From IMG/VR virus record IMGVR_UViG_3300029922_000248, positions 1 to 29,164 of that record: a stretch of 29,164 nt of DNA. The stretch is one strand, 5' to 3'. Position numbers and translations under genes: made by a program. This document shows, in pieces, positions 9,914-16,086 of this stretch; positions within the stretch are counted from its first letter, which is position 1, and the number at the start of each line of letters is the position of its first letter. A model generated the notes under the pieces. The model ran no database searches. It was not told the origin of the DNA and worked only from the letters and a program-made list of their open reading frames with translations. The stretch comes from a virus.

Positions 9914-10735
9914 ATGACTTGGACTGAGATTCCAGAAGTTAAGGTTGCGGGCCACGGTCTTGGTCGACACATCGACAGAACCGACGACTTCGAGGCACGC
10001 AAGGTCGGTATCCAAACCGCTGCCATTACGGACAAGACGTGGGTCCGTCACTGCCCCCCTTTCAATCAGGGTGACATTGGTAGCTGTACCGGAAACGCTT
10101 CTGCTGGCGCCCTGATGACCGACCCATTCTGGGTACCGGGTCGAGCTTACACCGAACGGTCTGCTGTCTACTTCTACTCTCAGGCAACCCACTACAACGG
10201 AACGCCGAACGACTACTATCCGCCCAACGACACTGGGTCATCGGGACCCGCCGTAGCAAAGGCCCTTGAGGCTGACAAGCTCATCTCGAACTTTAACCAT
10301 GCAGTAGACCTTGAGACTTCGCTTGGGGCCATGATGGTTGTCCCGGGAATCTTCGGAGTCAACTGGATGACTTCGTTCGATACCCCACTTCCTACCGGCG
10401 AATGTCCGCTGCTTCCGAATGCCACGGTACGAGGGGGACACGAGATTCAGGCTTTCCAAGTGGATGTCACAAACGAGCGGGTGTGGTTCTACCAGTCGTG
10501 GGGAGCCACCTGGGGTGGACTCGGCAACGGCACATTCTGGCTGTCCTACAACACCCTCGACTCGCTATTCCAAGAGGGTGCTGACGGAACGTTCTTCGTA
10601 CCTCCGGTCATTTCCCCTCCCGTTAAGCCCACTCCGGTGGTCAGTCCGACTCCGGTAGTTGACCCGACACCAACGCCAGGGCCTTACGGAGACAACTTCT
10701 TGTGCCGTCTGACGAAGTTCTTCGGTCTGAAGTAA
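9914..10735 (+). CDS. Papain-like C1-family cysteine peptidase
   Basis: ATG at 9914 with a GAAGGTGAG binding site just upstream. The 273-residue product follows the bacterial C1 peptidase layout: NQGDIGSCTGNASAGAL (oxyanion Gln52, nucleophile Cys58), GGHEIQAFQVD (His176) and WFYQSWGATWGGLGNGTFWL, the counterpart of the usual NSWG..WG motif. At the place of the catalytic Asn there is Gln194. After residue 230 comes a Pro/Thr/Val linker (PTPVVSPTPVV) and a short basic end. There is no signal peptide or pro-region. Coming straight after the tail genes it might process structural proteins, ride in the virion, or act on the host; the sequence does not decide between these. It is the last gene before the strong promoter at 10861. 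Confidence 0.75.
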   Translation: MTWTEIPEVKVAGHGLGRHIDRTDDFEARKVGIQTAAITDKTWVRHCPPFNQGDIGSCTGNASAGALMTDPFWVPGRAYTERSAVYFYSQATHYNGTPNDYYPPNDTGSSGPAVAKALEADKLISNFNHAVDLETSLGAMMVVPGIFGVNWMTSFDTPLPTGECPLLPNATVRGGHEIQAFQVDVTNERVWFYQSWGATWGGLGNGTFWLSYNTLDSLFQEGADGTFFVPPVISPPVKPTPVVSPTPVVDPTPTPGPYGDNFLCRLTKFFGLK

Positions 10736-10845
10736 CGAGCTAGGTGTTCTTCTACGGACTTGTGCGCCTCAGCGAGGAGCAGGAGGACGTAGAGGATCGG
10801 CGCCCCCATCTCCCCGAGTGCGAAGACGAGTGTTGCACACCACAA
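10684..10845 (-). CDS. Possible small membrane peptide, antisense
   Basis: A minus-strand frame with a TTG start at 10845 would give 53 residues: one hydrophobic span (LVFALGEMGAPILYVLLLL) followed by an amphipathic, basic tail (ARYFRPKNFVRRHKK). The layout is that of a small single-pass membrane protein. Against it: no binding site, no ATG or GTG start, no visible promoter, and its last ~50 bases lie antisense to the end of the C1 peptidase gene. Confidence 0.22.
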   Translation of the reverse strand: MWCATLVFALGEMGAPILYVLLLLAEAHKSVEEHLARYFRPKNFVRRHKKLSP

Positions 10846-10872
10846 GATGTTGTGGTAAAGTTGCCCGGGTAG
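10744..10872 (+). CDS. Possible 42-residue acidic Cys-containing peptide
   Basis: A GTG-started frame lies between the peptidase and the helicase promoter. The product is acidic (LSEEQEDVEDRR) with three cysteines in ECEDECC. There is no convincing ribosome binding site, and its end overlaps the -35 box of the helicase promoter. The opposite strand carries an equally open hydrophobic frame over the same bases, which is expected when Glu/Asp codons are read backwards, so at most one of the two is likely real. Recorded because the 164-base gap is otherwise unexplained. Confidence 0.2.
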   Translation: MFFYGLVRLSEEQEDVEDRRPHLPECEDECCTPQDVVVKLPG

Positions 10873-10890
10873 TACTACCTATGGTATAAT
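10861..10890 (+). promoter_or_regulatory. Strong promoter of the SNF2-like helicase
   Basis: TTGCCC (10861-10866), 18-base spacer, TATAAT (10885-10890) preceded by TGG, which makes it an extended -10. Transcription should start near 10897 and the ATG is at 10900, with no ribosome binding site between, so the mRNA is leaderless or has at most a few leader bases. Confidence 0.75.
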
Positions 10891-10899
10891 TGCTCCTTC

Positions 10900-12486
10900 A
10901 TGGGTCTATTCCGAGATGAGTTCAAGGCATACGAATTCCAGGCAGAGCATGTTGCTATCGCCTACACTAGGCCGTCAACTCTGTTGACGTGGGATACAGG
11001 AGCGGGGAAAAGCGTAGCTGCCCTAGCTTTGGCCTGCTTGATGCTCGAAGACGACAGGGTAGATAACGTCATCCTTGTGTGCGAGAAGAACAAGCTCGTA
11101 GACACCGAGTGGCCGAAGGATATCGAGAAGTTTACGTCGATCCCTTGGGGGCTCTACTATGGGACTCCGGCCAAGCGTGCCAAGCTTAGAGAGAACCTTC
11201 CAACCTTGGTTCTGACTACCTACGACACAATCAAACGAGACGCCGCTGTATTCCCTCCTAAGGCGTCCAAACGAAGTAAGCCTCTCCCTACCCCCGGTCC
11301 GCTTCTAGAGGCCCTAGAGGGGCGCAGGGTGCTTCTCGTGTACGACGAGACTACGAGACTAGCCAACCGAACGTCCGACACCCACAAGGCCCACAAGCTG
11401 TTCGTAGACACCCTGGCTTCGGGGGCAGGTCTAACCACCCTGGCGATGACGGCTACCCCGATGGAGAAGGACCCGGTTTCTCTTTACAACCTTGGTCGAA
11501 TCCTGACCCCTCACACGATGCCTACGGTGAGCGAGTTTGAACACGACTACGTATCGAGTTGGGACATCTTTCGCAACCCCTCCCGGTTCAAAAACTTGAA
11601 GGCCGACGAGATGACCCCGAGGCCCGATGGAACCGTACCGATTCCGTTGGCAGATCGGTTCAAAGGGATCGTCCTGAGGAAGCGAAAGAGCGATCCTGAC
11701 GTGGTGAAAATGTTCCCGAAGAGGCGTGAGCTACCACCCCTGTTCGTAGACCTTGGGAAGACTCACAGAGACTTCTACGACACCGTTCAGAAAATCTCCC
11801 AGAGCCTATCTGACTTCGAGCAGAGACAATACGTCAACGTCCTCCGACAGATAGCCGGTCATCCCATGGCTCTCACCCTAGCCGAGGGAGATGTGGCTAA
11901 GGAAATCGTAAGTCACGTCAGTCCCGATGGACTCAAGTCTATGGGGTCTGCCAAGACGGACCGCATGCTGTCGTGGTGTCACGAGGTAGTGAAAGACCAG
12001 GGGGCTCAAGCAATCATCTTCACCTATTTTGCCCACACCGTCATGCCGTTCCTACAAGAGGCTCTCGAAGTAGACGGGTACACCGTCAGCGTCAACCACG
12101 GAGGACTCTCTCTTCCCGCCAAGAGTATGGCTCAGAAGAGATTCAAGGATGGGGAGACTCAAATCTTCCTCACCTCGGATGCCGGGTCCAAAGGACTCAA
12201 TCTCCCAGAGGCTACGTACCTACTGCACTACGAACGACCCCCGCTCCATTCTCTGTTCGTCCAGAGGTCTGATCGAATCCACCGGATTGACTCTCTGGCC
12301 GACACCGTGTACATCTACTCTCTGGTTGCCAGAGGGACTATCGAGGAAGGTCTGTACGAACTCAACCTCAGACGGAACGACTGGTCAGACAAACTACTGG
12401 GGGATGACGAGACAGATGACACGGCGTTCCTCAAGGCTTCGGATCGAAAGCTACTTCTCAAACAAGGCAGAGCACTACACACATAG
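10900..12486 (+). CDS. SNF2-like superfamily 2 helicase/translocase
   Basis: The 528-residue product has both RecA-like lobes. Lobe 1: Walker A DTGAGKS (Lys37), the motif II variant DETT (149-152) in place of DEAH, and TATP (184-187). Lobe 2: FLTSDAGSKGLNLPEATYLL (motif V region) and QRSDRIHRID (motif VI, 455-464), typical of SNF2 proteins, which translocate on duplex DNA and displace bound proteins rather than unwind it. Phages use such enzymes in replication, recombination or gene control; which one applies here cannot be told. The ATG at 10900 is chosen because it sits where transcription from the promoter just upstream should begin. It precedes a small gene that has its own AGGAGG. Confidence 0.85.
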   Translation: MGLFRDEFKAYEFQAEHVAIAYTRPSTLLTWDTGAGKSVAALALACLMLEDDRVDNVILVCEKNKLVDTEWPKDIEKFTSIPWGLYYGTPAKRAKLRENLPTLVLTTYDTIKRDAAVFPPKASKRSKPLPTPGPLLEALEGRRVLLVYDETTRLANRTSDTHKAHKLFVDTLASGAGLTTLAMTATPMEKDPVSLYNLGRILTPHTMPTVSEFEHDYVSSWDIFRNPSRFKNLKADEMTPRPDGTVPIPLADRFKGIVLRKRKSDPDVVKMFPKRRELPPLFVDLGKTHRDFYDTVQKISQSLSDFEQRQYVNVLRQIAGHPMALTLAEGDVAKEIVSHVSPDGLKSMGSAKTDRMLSWCHEVVKDQGAQAIIFTYFAHTVMPFLQEALEVDGYTVSVNHGGLSLPAKSMAQKRFKDGETQIFLTSDAGSKGLNLPEATYLLHYERPPLHSLFVQRSDRIHRIDSLADTVYIYSLVARGTIEEGLYELNLRRNDWSDKLLGDDETDDTAFLKASDRKLLLKQGRALHT

Positions 12487-12495
12487 GAGGACTCA

Positions 12496-12831
12496 ATGAG
12501 TCAGAGCATCACCGACAAAATCAAAGAGCACGTCAACAACTCGATAGACGCCTTCTCGCAAGGAGAAACCATTGAGTGGGACGTGTTCCCCATCATGGGA
12601 CCGGAAGGTAATGTGGCCCACTGCATCAGTCTGGTGGGGTCCTCTCCGGTTCTAGGGGAAACCATTCAGACTAGCGGACTCATCATGGGGGCGAAGGATG
12701 CTCAGGGCGAGAACATCGCCCAGTACGTCCAGCAAGCCCTTGAGGCCATCCGTCAGCAGAGGACCAAGCTTCTCTCGACCGAGCTACCTACCGCCCACAC
12801 GTTGCAGGTCCCTGGCCTGAGTGGGAGTTAG
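12496..12831 (+). CDS. Conserved-looking protein of unknown function
   Basis: ATG with a perfect AGGAGG at 12485-12490, which overlaps the stop of the helicase gene; the pair is co-transcribed. The 111-residue product is soluble and mixed alpha/beta, with a helix-rich C-terminal half (AQYVQQALEAIRQQRTKLLS). No family recognised. Its strong binding site, unlike the leaderless helicase upstream, suggests higher translation than its partner. A possible terminator follows at 12853-12888. Confidence 0.7.
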   Translation: MSQSITDKIKEHVNNSIDAFSQGETIEWDVFPIMGPEGNVAHCISLVGSSPVLGETIQTSGLIMGAKDAQGENIAQYVQQALEAIRQQRTKLLSTELPTAHTLQVPGLSGS

Positions 12832-12852
12832 ATCGGTCCAGAACCGACCACA

Positions 12853-12888
12853 CTCACATCGGTGAGGCCCGTCGTGCTCGATTTTTTT
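12853..12888 (+). terminator. Possible intrinsic terminator
   Basis: A 5-bp hairpin CTCAC-ATCG-GTGAG (12853-12866) followed, 15 bases later, by seven T (12882-12888). The gap between stem and T-run is longer than in a classic terminator, although weaker GAG/CTC and ATC/GAT pairings can close nearer the T-run. It lies after the helicase unit and before the next promoter. Confidence 0.4.
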
Positions 12889-12956
12889 AGTGCAGTTGTG
12901 GTCGCCTGAGTGACCGTGCGCCGTGTACTCTGGGCATAGTGCCATGTGATTTTACC

Positions 12957-12984
12957 TTGACTTGGTTTCGGTTACGTGTATGCT
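12957..12984 (+). promoter_or_regulatory. Promoter of the small membrane protein gene at 12992
   Basis: TTGACT (12957-12962), 16-base spacer, TATGCT (12979-12984). Seven bases separate the -10 from the ATG at 12992, so the transcript should start at the start codon. No ribosome binding site is present. Confidence 0.6.
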
Positions 12985-12991
12985 ATCAGTC

Positions 12992-13237
12992 ATGACCAAC
13001 GACATCAAGCGGTTCGAAGAGAAAAAGCAGTGGCTTGGGAAATTCTTCCTGACCCTTGCGATGATCCTGTTCGTATTCTGGGTGGTTGGCATTACCCCAG
13101 ACTTTGGATGGGTGGCCTCGGCAGTATTCTTCGTACTGCTTCTGGTGAGCGGAACTCACTACTCACGTAAGGTGGCTAGGATTCGTTCTAAGGCTCCCAA
13201 GCTGGATAGAGGGGGCCACGTAACCCTGATCGATTAG
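12992..13237 (+). CDS. Small two-pass membrane protein
   Basis: ATG at 12992 is preferred over the in-frame TTG at 12962, which would lie in the promoter. The 81-residue product has a charged N-terminus (DIKRFEEKKQW), two hydrophobic segments at about 17-35 and 39-55 joined by a short turn (ITPDFG), and a basic cytoplasm-like tail (SRKVARIRSKAPK). Both termini are probably inside by the positive-inside rule. Function unknown; small membrane proteins of early phage regions often act in superinfection exclusion or on host envelope proteins, but nothing here shows that. It converges on the minus-strand gene with 27 bases between. Confidence 0.65.
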   Translation: MTNDIKRFEEKKQWLGKFFLTLAMILFVFWVVGITPDFGWVASAVFFVLLLVSGTHYSRKVARIRSKAPKLDRGGHVTLID

Positions 13238-13264
13238 CAGGGCTTAGATCGAAGCACAGAGGGT

Positions 13265-13603
13265 CTAGGGGGTAACCCCACCCCGGTAGTCCACTTTCAG
13301 TGCTGCCTCTCTGAATAGAGAGGTGCCGGTACACGGGCACCGATGGTTTGTACTATGATCGAAGCACGTAGGTGCCACACATACTCTGGTAGCTGGGTGA
13401 TGGATAGTTCGAGCATGGCCGCAGTCCTCGCAGATATCTGTAGGATGAGGGTCTGTCACTCGATCATTGTCCATCCACCACCGATCAGTACGAAGTGGGG
13501 CTAGGTCGTGTTGTTTGCGGTCTTCCTCGTTGGCTTCCATTGGAGTCAAGTATACATGACCAGGAAGCACTTGACAAGTGCCTTCTCGTCTGTCATACTT
13601 CAT
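13265..13603 (-). CDS. Cys-rich putative zinc-binding protein (only clear minus-strand gene)
   Basis: ATG at 13603 gives 112 residues; an in-frame GTG at 13615 would add four. The N-terminal half is hydrophilic. The second half has six cysteines and several histidines: ICEDCGHARTIHH (Cys58, Cys61), Cys75, Cys80, and HRCPC (Cys89, Cys91). The spacing, a CxxCGH unit followed by a CxC near the end with an aromatic residue after it, matches small actinobacterial and actinophage zinc-ribbon proteins I recall, which argues that this frame is real. No good ribosome binding site or promoter was found on the minus strand. Its 5' part is crossed by a plus-strand promoter at 13571. Function unknown; DNA or RNA binding is possible. 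Confidence 0.6.
   Translation of the reverse strand: MKYDRREGTCQVLPGHVYLTPMEANEEDRKQHDLAPLRTDRWWMDNDRVTDPHPTDICEDCGHARTIHHPATRVCVAPTCFDHSTNHRCPCTGTSLFREAALKVDYRGGVTP
13567..13581. repeat. Inverted repeat overlapping a -35 box (candidate operator)
   Basis: GCACTT-GAC-AAGTGC is a perfect 6-bp inverted repeat with a 3-base centre. It contains the TTGACA -35 box of the plus-strand promoter at 13571 and lies inside the first codons of the minus-strand Cys-rich gene, so a protein bound here could affect both. Confidence 0.4.
13571..13599 (+). promoter_or_regulatory. Plus-strand promoter facing a non-coding region
   Basis: Consensus -35 TTGACA (13571-13576), 17-base spacer, CATACT (13594-13599). 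Predicted start near 13606. No start codon lies at that distance and no long frame follows, so the product would be an untranslated RNA, or a very long leader for the gene at 13993. The promoter is inside, and antisense to, the minus-strand gene. Confidence 0.5.
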
Positions 13604-13605
13604 AG

Positions 13606-13860
13606 GTCGTTCCACTCAGTGTGTCCGAGCGATGACCGTGGTTAGGCCAGAGAGCAAACCCATGGTGAGGACCATTACGAACCGAGAGTCAAGCTAACTC
13701 TCCGTCATCGGCACCCATTCTCTGAGTGGGAAGCTCCGAAAAGGGCTTACATTGTGCTGCCTGACGTTAAATCTAGGACTGTGGAAAAGTTGGGGAAATC
13801 CCGACAAGTACTACTCTCTGTTAGAAAGCAGAAGCTAACGCTTCTAAAATACTAACAGGT
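13606..13860 (+). ncRNA. Candidate structured non-coding RNA
   Basis: This is part of the only stretch above 300 bases without a recognised gene (13604-13992). Base pairing visible on the plus strand: a 7-bp closing stem CGATGAC (13630-13636) with GTCATCG (13704-13710) enclosing ATGGT-GAGG-ACCAT (13662-13675) and GAGAGT/ACTCTC around a 7-base loop (13684-13702); then CCCATTC-TCT-GAGTGGG (13714-13730), AAGCTC/GGGCTT (13731-13748), GTTGGGG-AAA-TCCCGAC (13789-13805) and AGAAGC-TAAC-GCTTCT (13830-13845). The first part has a multi-branch, cloverleaf-like outline but does not satisfy tRNA rules. No T-run terminator was found, so the 3' end is unknown. The order promoter, paired region, second promoter supports an RNA, but no covariation evidence is available. 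Confidence 0.35.
13807..13826 (+). repeat. Promoter-like element, copy 1
   Basis: This 20-base stretch, beginning with the palindrome AGTACT, matches 13872-13891 at 16 of 20 positions. In this copy the segment that corresponds to the TATAAT box is degenerate, so it may be a binding site or a decayed promoter duplicate. Confidence 0.45.
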
Positions 13861-13863
13861 AAA

Positions 13864-13892
13864 TTGTCTTCAGTACTTCTTTGTGTTATAAT
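13864..13892 (+). promoter_or_regulatory. Strong extended -10 promoter with structured leader
   Basis: TTGTCT (13864-13869), 17-base spacer, TATAAT (13887-13892) preceded by TGT. Predicted start at 13899, the first base of CTACTGT, which pairs with ACAGTAG at 13921-13927. A second, longer stem, TAAAGTAGA (13910-13918) with TCTACTTTA (13928-13936), uses overlapping bases. The RNA would give the gene at 13993 a leader of about 94 bases. Confidence 0.7.
13872..13891 (+). repeat. Promoter-like element, copy 2 (inside an active-looking promoter)
   Basis: Second copy of the element at 13807. Its AGTACT palindrome lies in the spacer of the promoter at 13864-13892 and its end supplies the first five bases of the TATAAT box. 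Two similar sites 65 bases apart would suit a dimeric regulator or looping. Confidence 0.45.
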
Positions 13893-13898
13893 TGTACT

Positions 13899-13936
13899 CT
13901 ACTGTTTTGTAAAGTAGATTACAGTAGTCTACTTTA
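13899..13936 (+). promoter_or_regulatory. Two alternative hairpins in the leader
   Basis: Stem A pairs 13899-13905 with 13921-13927 (7 bp). Stem B pairs 13910-13918 with 13928-13936 (9 bp). They interlock; with no bases between the 3' arms a pseudoknot seems sterically poor, so they are probably mutually exclusive, as in a switch, or they mark palindromic protein sites in DNA. Confidence 0.4.
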
Positions 13937-13956
13937 GACTGTCCAGACCAGGGGAC

Positions 13957-13985
13957 TTGACAAGCCGAGGGGTTTCGACTAGCAT
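13957..13985 (+). promoter_or_regulatory. Second promoter of the gene at 13993 (leaderless)
   Basis: Consensus TTGACA (13957-13962), 17-base spacer, TAGCAT (13980-13985), then seven bases to the ATG at 13993. The -35 lies in ACTTGACAAG, the same 10 bases as at the promoter 13571. A long-frame start at the TTG of the -35 box is therefore not the real start. Confidence 0.6.
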
Positions 13986-13992
13986 GGTCAGC

Positions 13993-14451
13993 ATGACCAC
14001 CACCACTAGACGTACCAAGAAGAGCAAGCCCTACCGAAGCAAGGACTTCACCCTCGTGGAGTCACTCCCCTCTCTGGGGGTGAGCTTCCATGACCAGTGC
14101 CACGTCATCTCAGCGGCCGGGGTGAAGGAAGGTCCACCGGCTACGTTCCTGTCGGCCCGAGTCGACTCCGCTGGCAATCCGGTTGAGGTGAACGTGCTTT
14201 ACGGCTACTCCAAAGAGTCGGCCAAGCACCTTCGTACCTTCCGGCCCGACCGCATCCGGTTCCAAGCCGTCAAGAATGGTCGAGTCGAAGCCGTGAAGAG
14301 TCGAGACGTTCACAAGAAGCCTCGCACCTTTTCGTCTGCTCGCTACCACTATCCCCGGGCCGACTTCGGGTGCATCGACACCGTTCACTGCCTGCACACC
14401 ACGACCATCGTCGGGAAGTCTTGCAAGTGCTGCGGCGGCGTGGTAAAGTGA
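13993..14451 (+). CDS. Basic Cys/His-containing protein of unknown function
   Basis: ATG at 13993 gives 152 residues and lies where transcription from the promoter 13957-13985 should begin; the alternative ATG at 13984 lies in the -10 box. The N-terminus is very basic (RRTKKSKPYRSK), the middle is beta-rich with FLSARVDSAGNPVEVNVLYG, and the end carries a cysteine cluster (GKSCKCCGGVVK) together with His and Cys residues in CIDTVHCLHTTT, which may bind zinc. Basic plus zinc-like suggests nucleic acid binding, but no family is recognised. It can be transcribed both with a 94-base structured leader and without any leader. Its last codons hold the promoter of the methyltransferase. Confidence 0.65.
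   Translation: MTTTTRRTKKSKPYRSKDFTLVESLPSLGVSFHDQCHVISAAGVKEGPPATFLSARVDSAGNPVEVNVLYGYSKESAKHLRTFRPDRIRFQAVKNGRVEAVKSRDVHKKPRTFSSARYHYPRADFGCIDTVHCLHTTTIVGKSCKCCGGVVK
14421..14449 (+). promoter_or_regulatory. Promoter of the methyltransferase, inside the preceding gene
   Basis: TTGCAA (14421-14426), 17-base spacer, TAAAGT (14444-14449) preceded by TGG (extended -10), then seven bases to the ATG at 14457. The hexamers are weaker than at the other sites, but the spacing is the same as at 13957 and 16983. Confidence 0.45.
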
Positions 14452-14456
14452 CCGCC

Positions 14457-15914
14457 ATGCCAATCACCCTACCCACTACTGCTGACCCCGCTCTGATTCT
14501 TCACGGAGACTGCATCGAAGTAATGTCTCGGATCGAGTCGGAGTCCATCGACTCTATCGTGTGTGATCCCCCCTACAACCTCGCCTTCATGGGCAAAAAG
14601 TGGGACGATAAGGGGGAAGGAAAGTCCTTCCAGAATTGGTGTGAATCGTGGGCGACCGAGGCACTCCGTGTCCTCAAGCCGGGTGGCCACCTACTGGCGT
14701 TCGGTGGGACGAGGACGTACCACAGGTTGGCGTGCGGGATTGAGGATGCTGGGTTCGAGGTTAGGGACAGCATCCACTGGATATACGGCAGTGGGTTCCC
14801 GAAGTCTCAGAACGTGTCGAAGATGATCGACAAGATGGCTGGTGCTAAGCGGGAGGTGGTGGGCACGAAGGTAGGGCTACCTGGCTATAGCCTGACTGAT
14901 AATCCAGGAGAGGGCGTTGCTATGAGTGGCAACGTAGACGGTTCGCTCCGCAACCCGGTGGCTGAGTGTGAGATAACTGCCCCCGCCACCCCCGCAGCCG
15001 TACAGTGGGACGGTTGGGGTACCGCTATCAAGCCCGCTCACGAGCCCATCGTTGTAGCCCGGAAACCATTCAAGGGGACTGTCGTGGCGAATGTGTTGGA
15101 GCACGGGGTGGGAGCACTCAACATCGACGGCACCCGGATCGGCAATAGTACAAGAACCAACTCTAGTGGTCCGTCCGTTGAACAAAATGGATTTGTAAAG
15201 GGTTTCGTCGGGGGTACAGAAACAGAACAGCACAACTTTGGTCGCTGGCCTGCCAACCTAATTCTGAGTCACGACGAGGATTGTGTGGAGGTCGGGATGC
15301 GGAAGGCGAAGACTAGCGAGGCGGTGGAGGAGAACGGTGTCACGTCGAATGGAGTGACCGTGGTGGAAAGCTACGCCCCGGGTACAAAGAACGTCCCCCA
15401 CGCCGATGCCGATGGAACAGAAACGACCCCCGCCTACGAGTGCGTCCCAGGCTGCCCGGTAGCGGAACTGGACCGACAGAGCGGCATCCGTCATGGATTC
15501 AAGGCTCAGAACTTCAACAGACCTGGTGCGAGCTATAGTAAATCCATCTTCATAGGTGTAGGGTCGGGTTCGGACCACATACCCCAGGCGTATAATGATA
15601 TTGGTGGCGCTAGCATGTTCTTCTACAAGGCCAAAGCGTCAAAAAAGGACCGTAATTACGGAATGCCGGATGGGGAAAAGAACATTCATCCTACTGTCAA
15701 ACCTATAGCTCTTATTCAATACCTGTGTCGTCTAGTTACCCCTCCGGGCGGTATAGTTCTAACCCCATTCAATGGAAGTGGCACCACGGGTATAGCTTCC
15801 ATTAGAGAGGGTTTTCGGTTTGTTGGCATTGACAACAACGAAGATTACATCGAAATCGCCACCAACAGGATCGTACAATCAATCATCGACTCAAGGAAAG
15901 TAGGTGTTGCGTAA
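14457..15914 (+). CDS. Site-specific DNA methyltransferase (amino-MTase)
   Basis: ATG at 14457 (485 residues) fits the leaderless promoter just upstream; an in-frame GTG at 14448 overlapping the previous stop is the alternative. Motif IV is DPPY (37-40) near the N-terminus and the AdoMet-binding motif I is at the C-terminus (TPFNGSGTTG, about 436-445, then FVGID). This circular order, with the target-recognition region between, is that of beta-class N6-adenine or N4-cytosine enzymes; DPPY favours adenine. HPTVKPIALIQYL is another family hallmark. The long middle (CVPGCPVAELDRQSG, GGASMFFYKAKAS) matches the phage-specific form of this family. No restriction partner is nearby, so protection of phage DNA from host restriction or gene control is likely. 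The last 300 bases look more AT-rich than the middle. Confidence 0.9.
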   Translation: MPITLPTTADPALILHGDCIEVMSRIESESIDSIVCDPPYNLAFMGKKWDDKGEGKSFQNWCESWATEALRVLKPGGHLLAFGGTRTYHRLACGIEDAGFEVRDSIHWIYGSGFPKSQNVSKMIDKMAGAKREVVGTKVGLPGYSLTDNPGEGVAMSGNVDGSLRNPVAECEITAPATPAAVQWDGWGTAIKPAHEPIVVARKPFKGTVVANVLEHGVGALNIDGTRIGNSTRTNSSGPSVEQNGFVKGFVGGTETEQHNFGRWPANLILSHDEDCVEVGMRKAKTSEAVEENGVTSNGVTVVESYAPGTKNVPHADADGTETTPAYECVPGCPVAELDRQSGIRHGFKAQNFNRPGASYSKSIFIGVGSGSDHIPQAYNDIGGASMFFYKAKASKKDRNYGMPDGEKNIHPTVKPIALIQYLCRLVTPPGGIVLTPFNGSGTTGIASIREGFRFVGIDNNEDYIEIATNRIVQSIIDSRKVGVA

Positions 15915-15919
15915 CCAAC

Positions 15920-16064
15920 CTCTCACACGGACTGAGAGACTCGCACACACAGCCATACGTAAGTGAGGCCATTGTTACCCTTCCCGGTACGTGGCTGGGC
16001 CTTGAATGAACAGATGCGATAGTCCATAGCAAAACCAACATAGAAGAAGTCGCAATCCTGCGAC
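15920..16064 (+). promoter_or_regulatory. Structured leader of the Rpf-like gene
   Basis: The 172-base gap holds CTCTC/GAGAG (15920-15938), a bulged stem AGCCA..CGTA (15951-15961) with TACGTGGCT (15988-15996), and GTCGCA-ATCC-TGCGAC (16049-16064), the last ending 10 bases before the ribosome binding site. No convincing promoter was found; TTGAAT at 16002 has only a poor -10 partner. Confidence 0.3.
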
Positions 16065-16086
16065 CCACATCGAAAGAAGGTCAGCT

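Noticed and set aside
13247-13367. 11-base direct repeat GATCGAAGCAC at 13247 and 13357
   Set aside because: Only two copies, one of them inside a coding region, and no link with a promoter; may be chance.
13630-13712. tRNA-like cloverleaf outline
   Set aside because: The 7-bp closing stem is present, but the middle hairpin has a 4-base loop, T33 and the T-loop consensus are missing, and the length and 3' end do not fit a tRNA.
15591-15596. Perfect TATAAT inside the methyltransferase gene
   Set aside because: No reasonable -35, no extended -10 TG at the right place, and no gene start follows at a fitting distance.
15883-16068. 61-residue minus-strand frame with a hydrophobic start
   Set aside because: Overlaps the end of the methyltransferase and the leader of the next gene, with no binding site or promoter.
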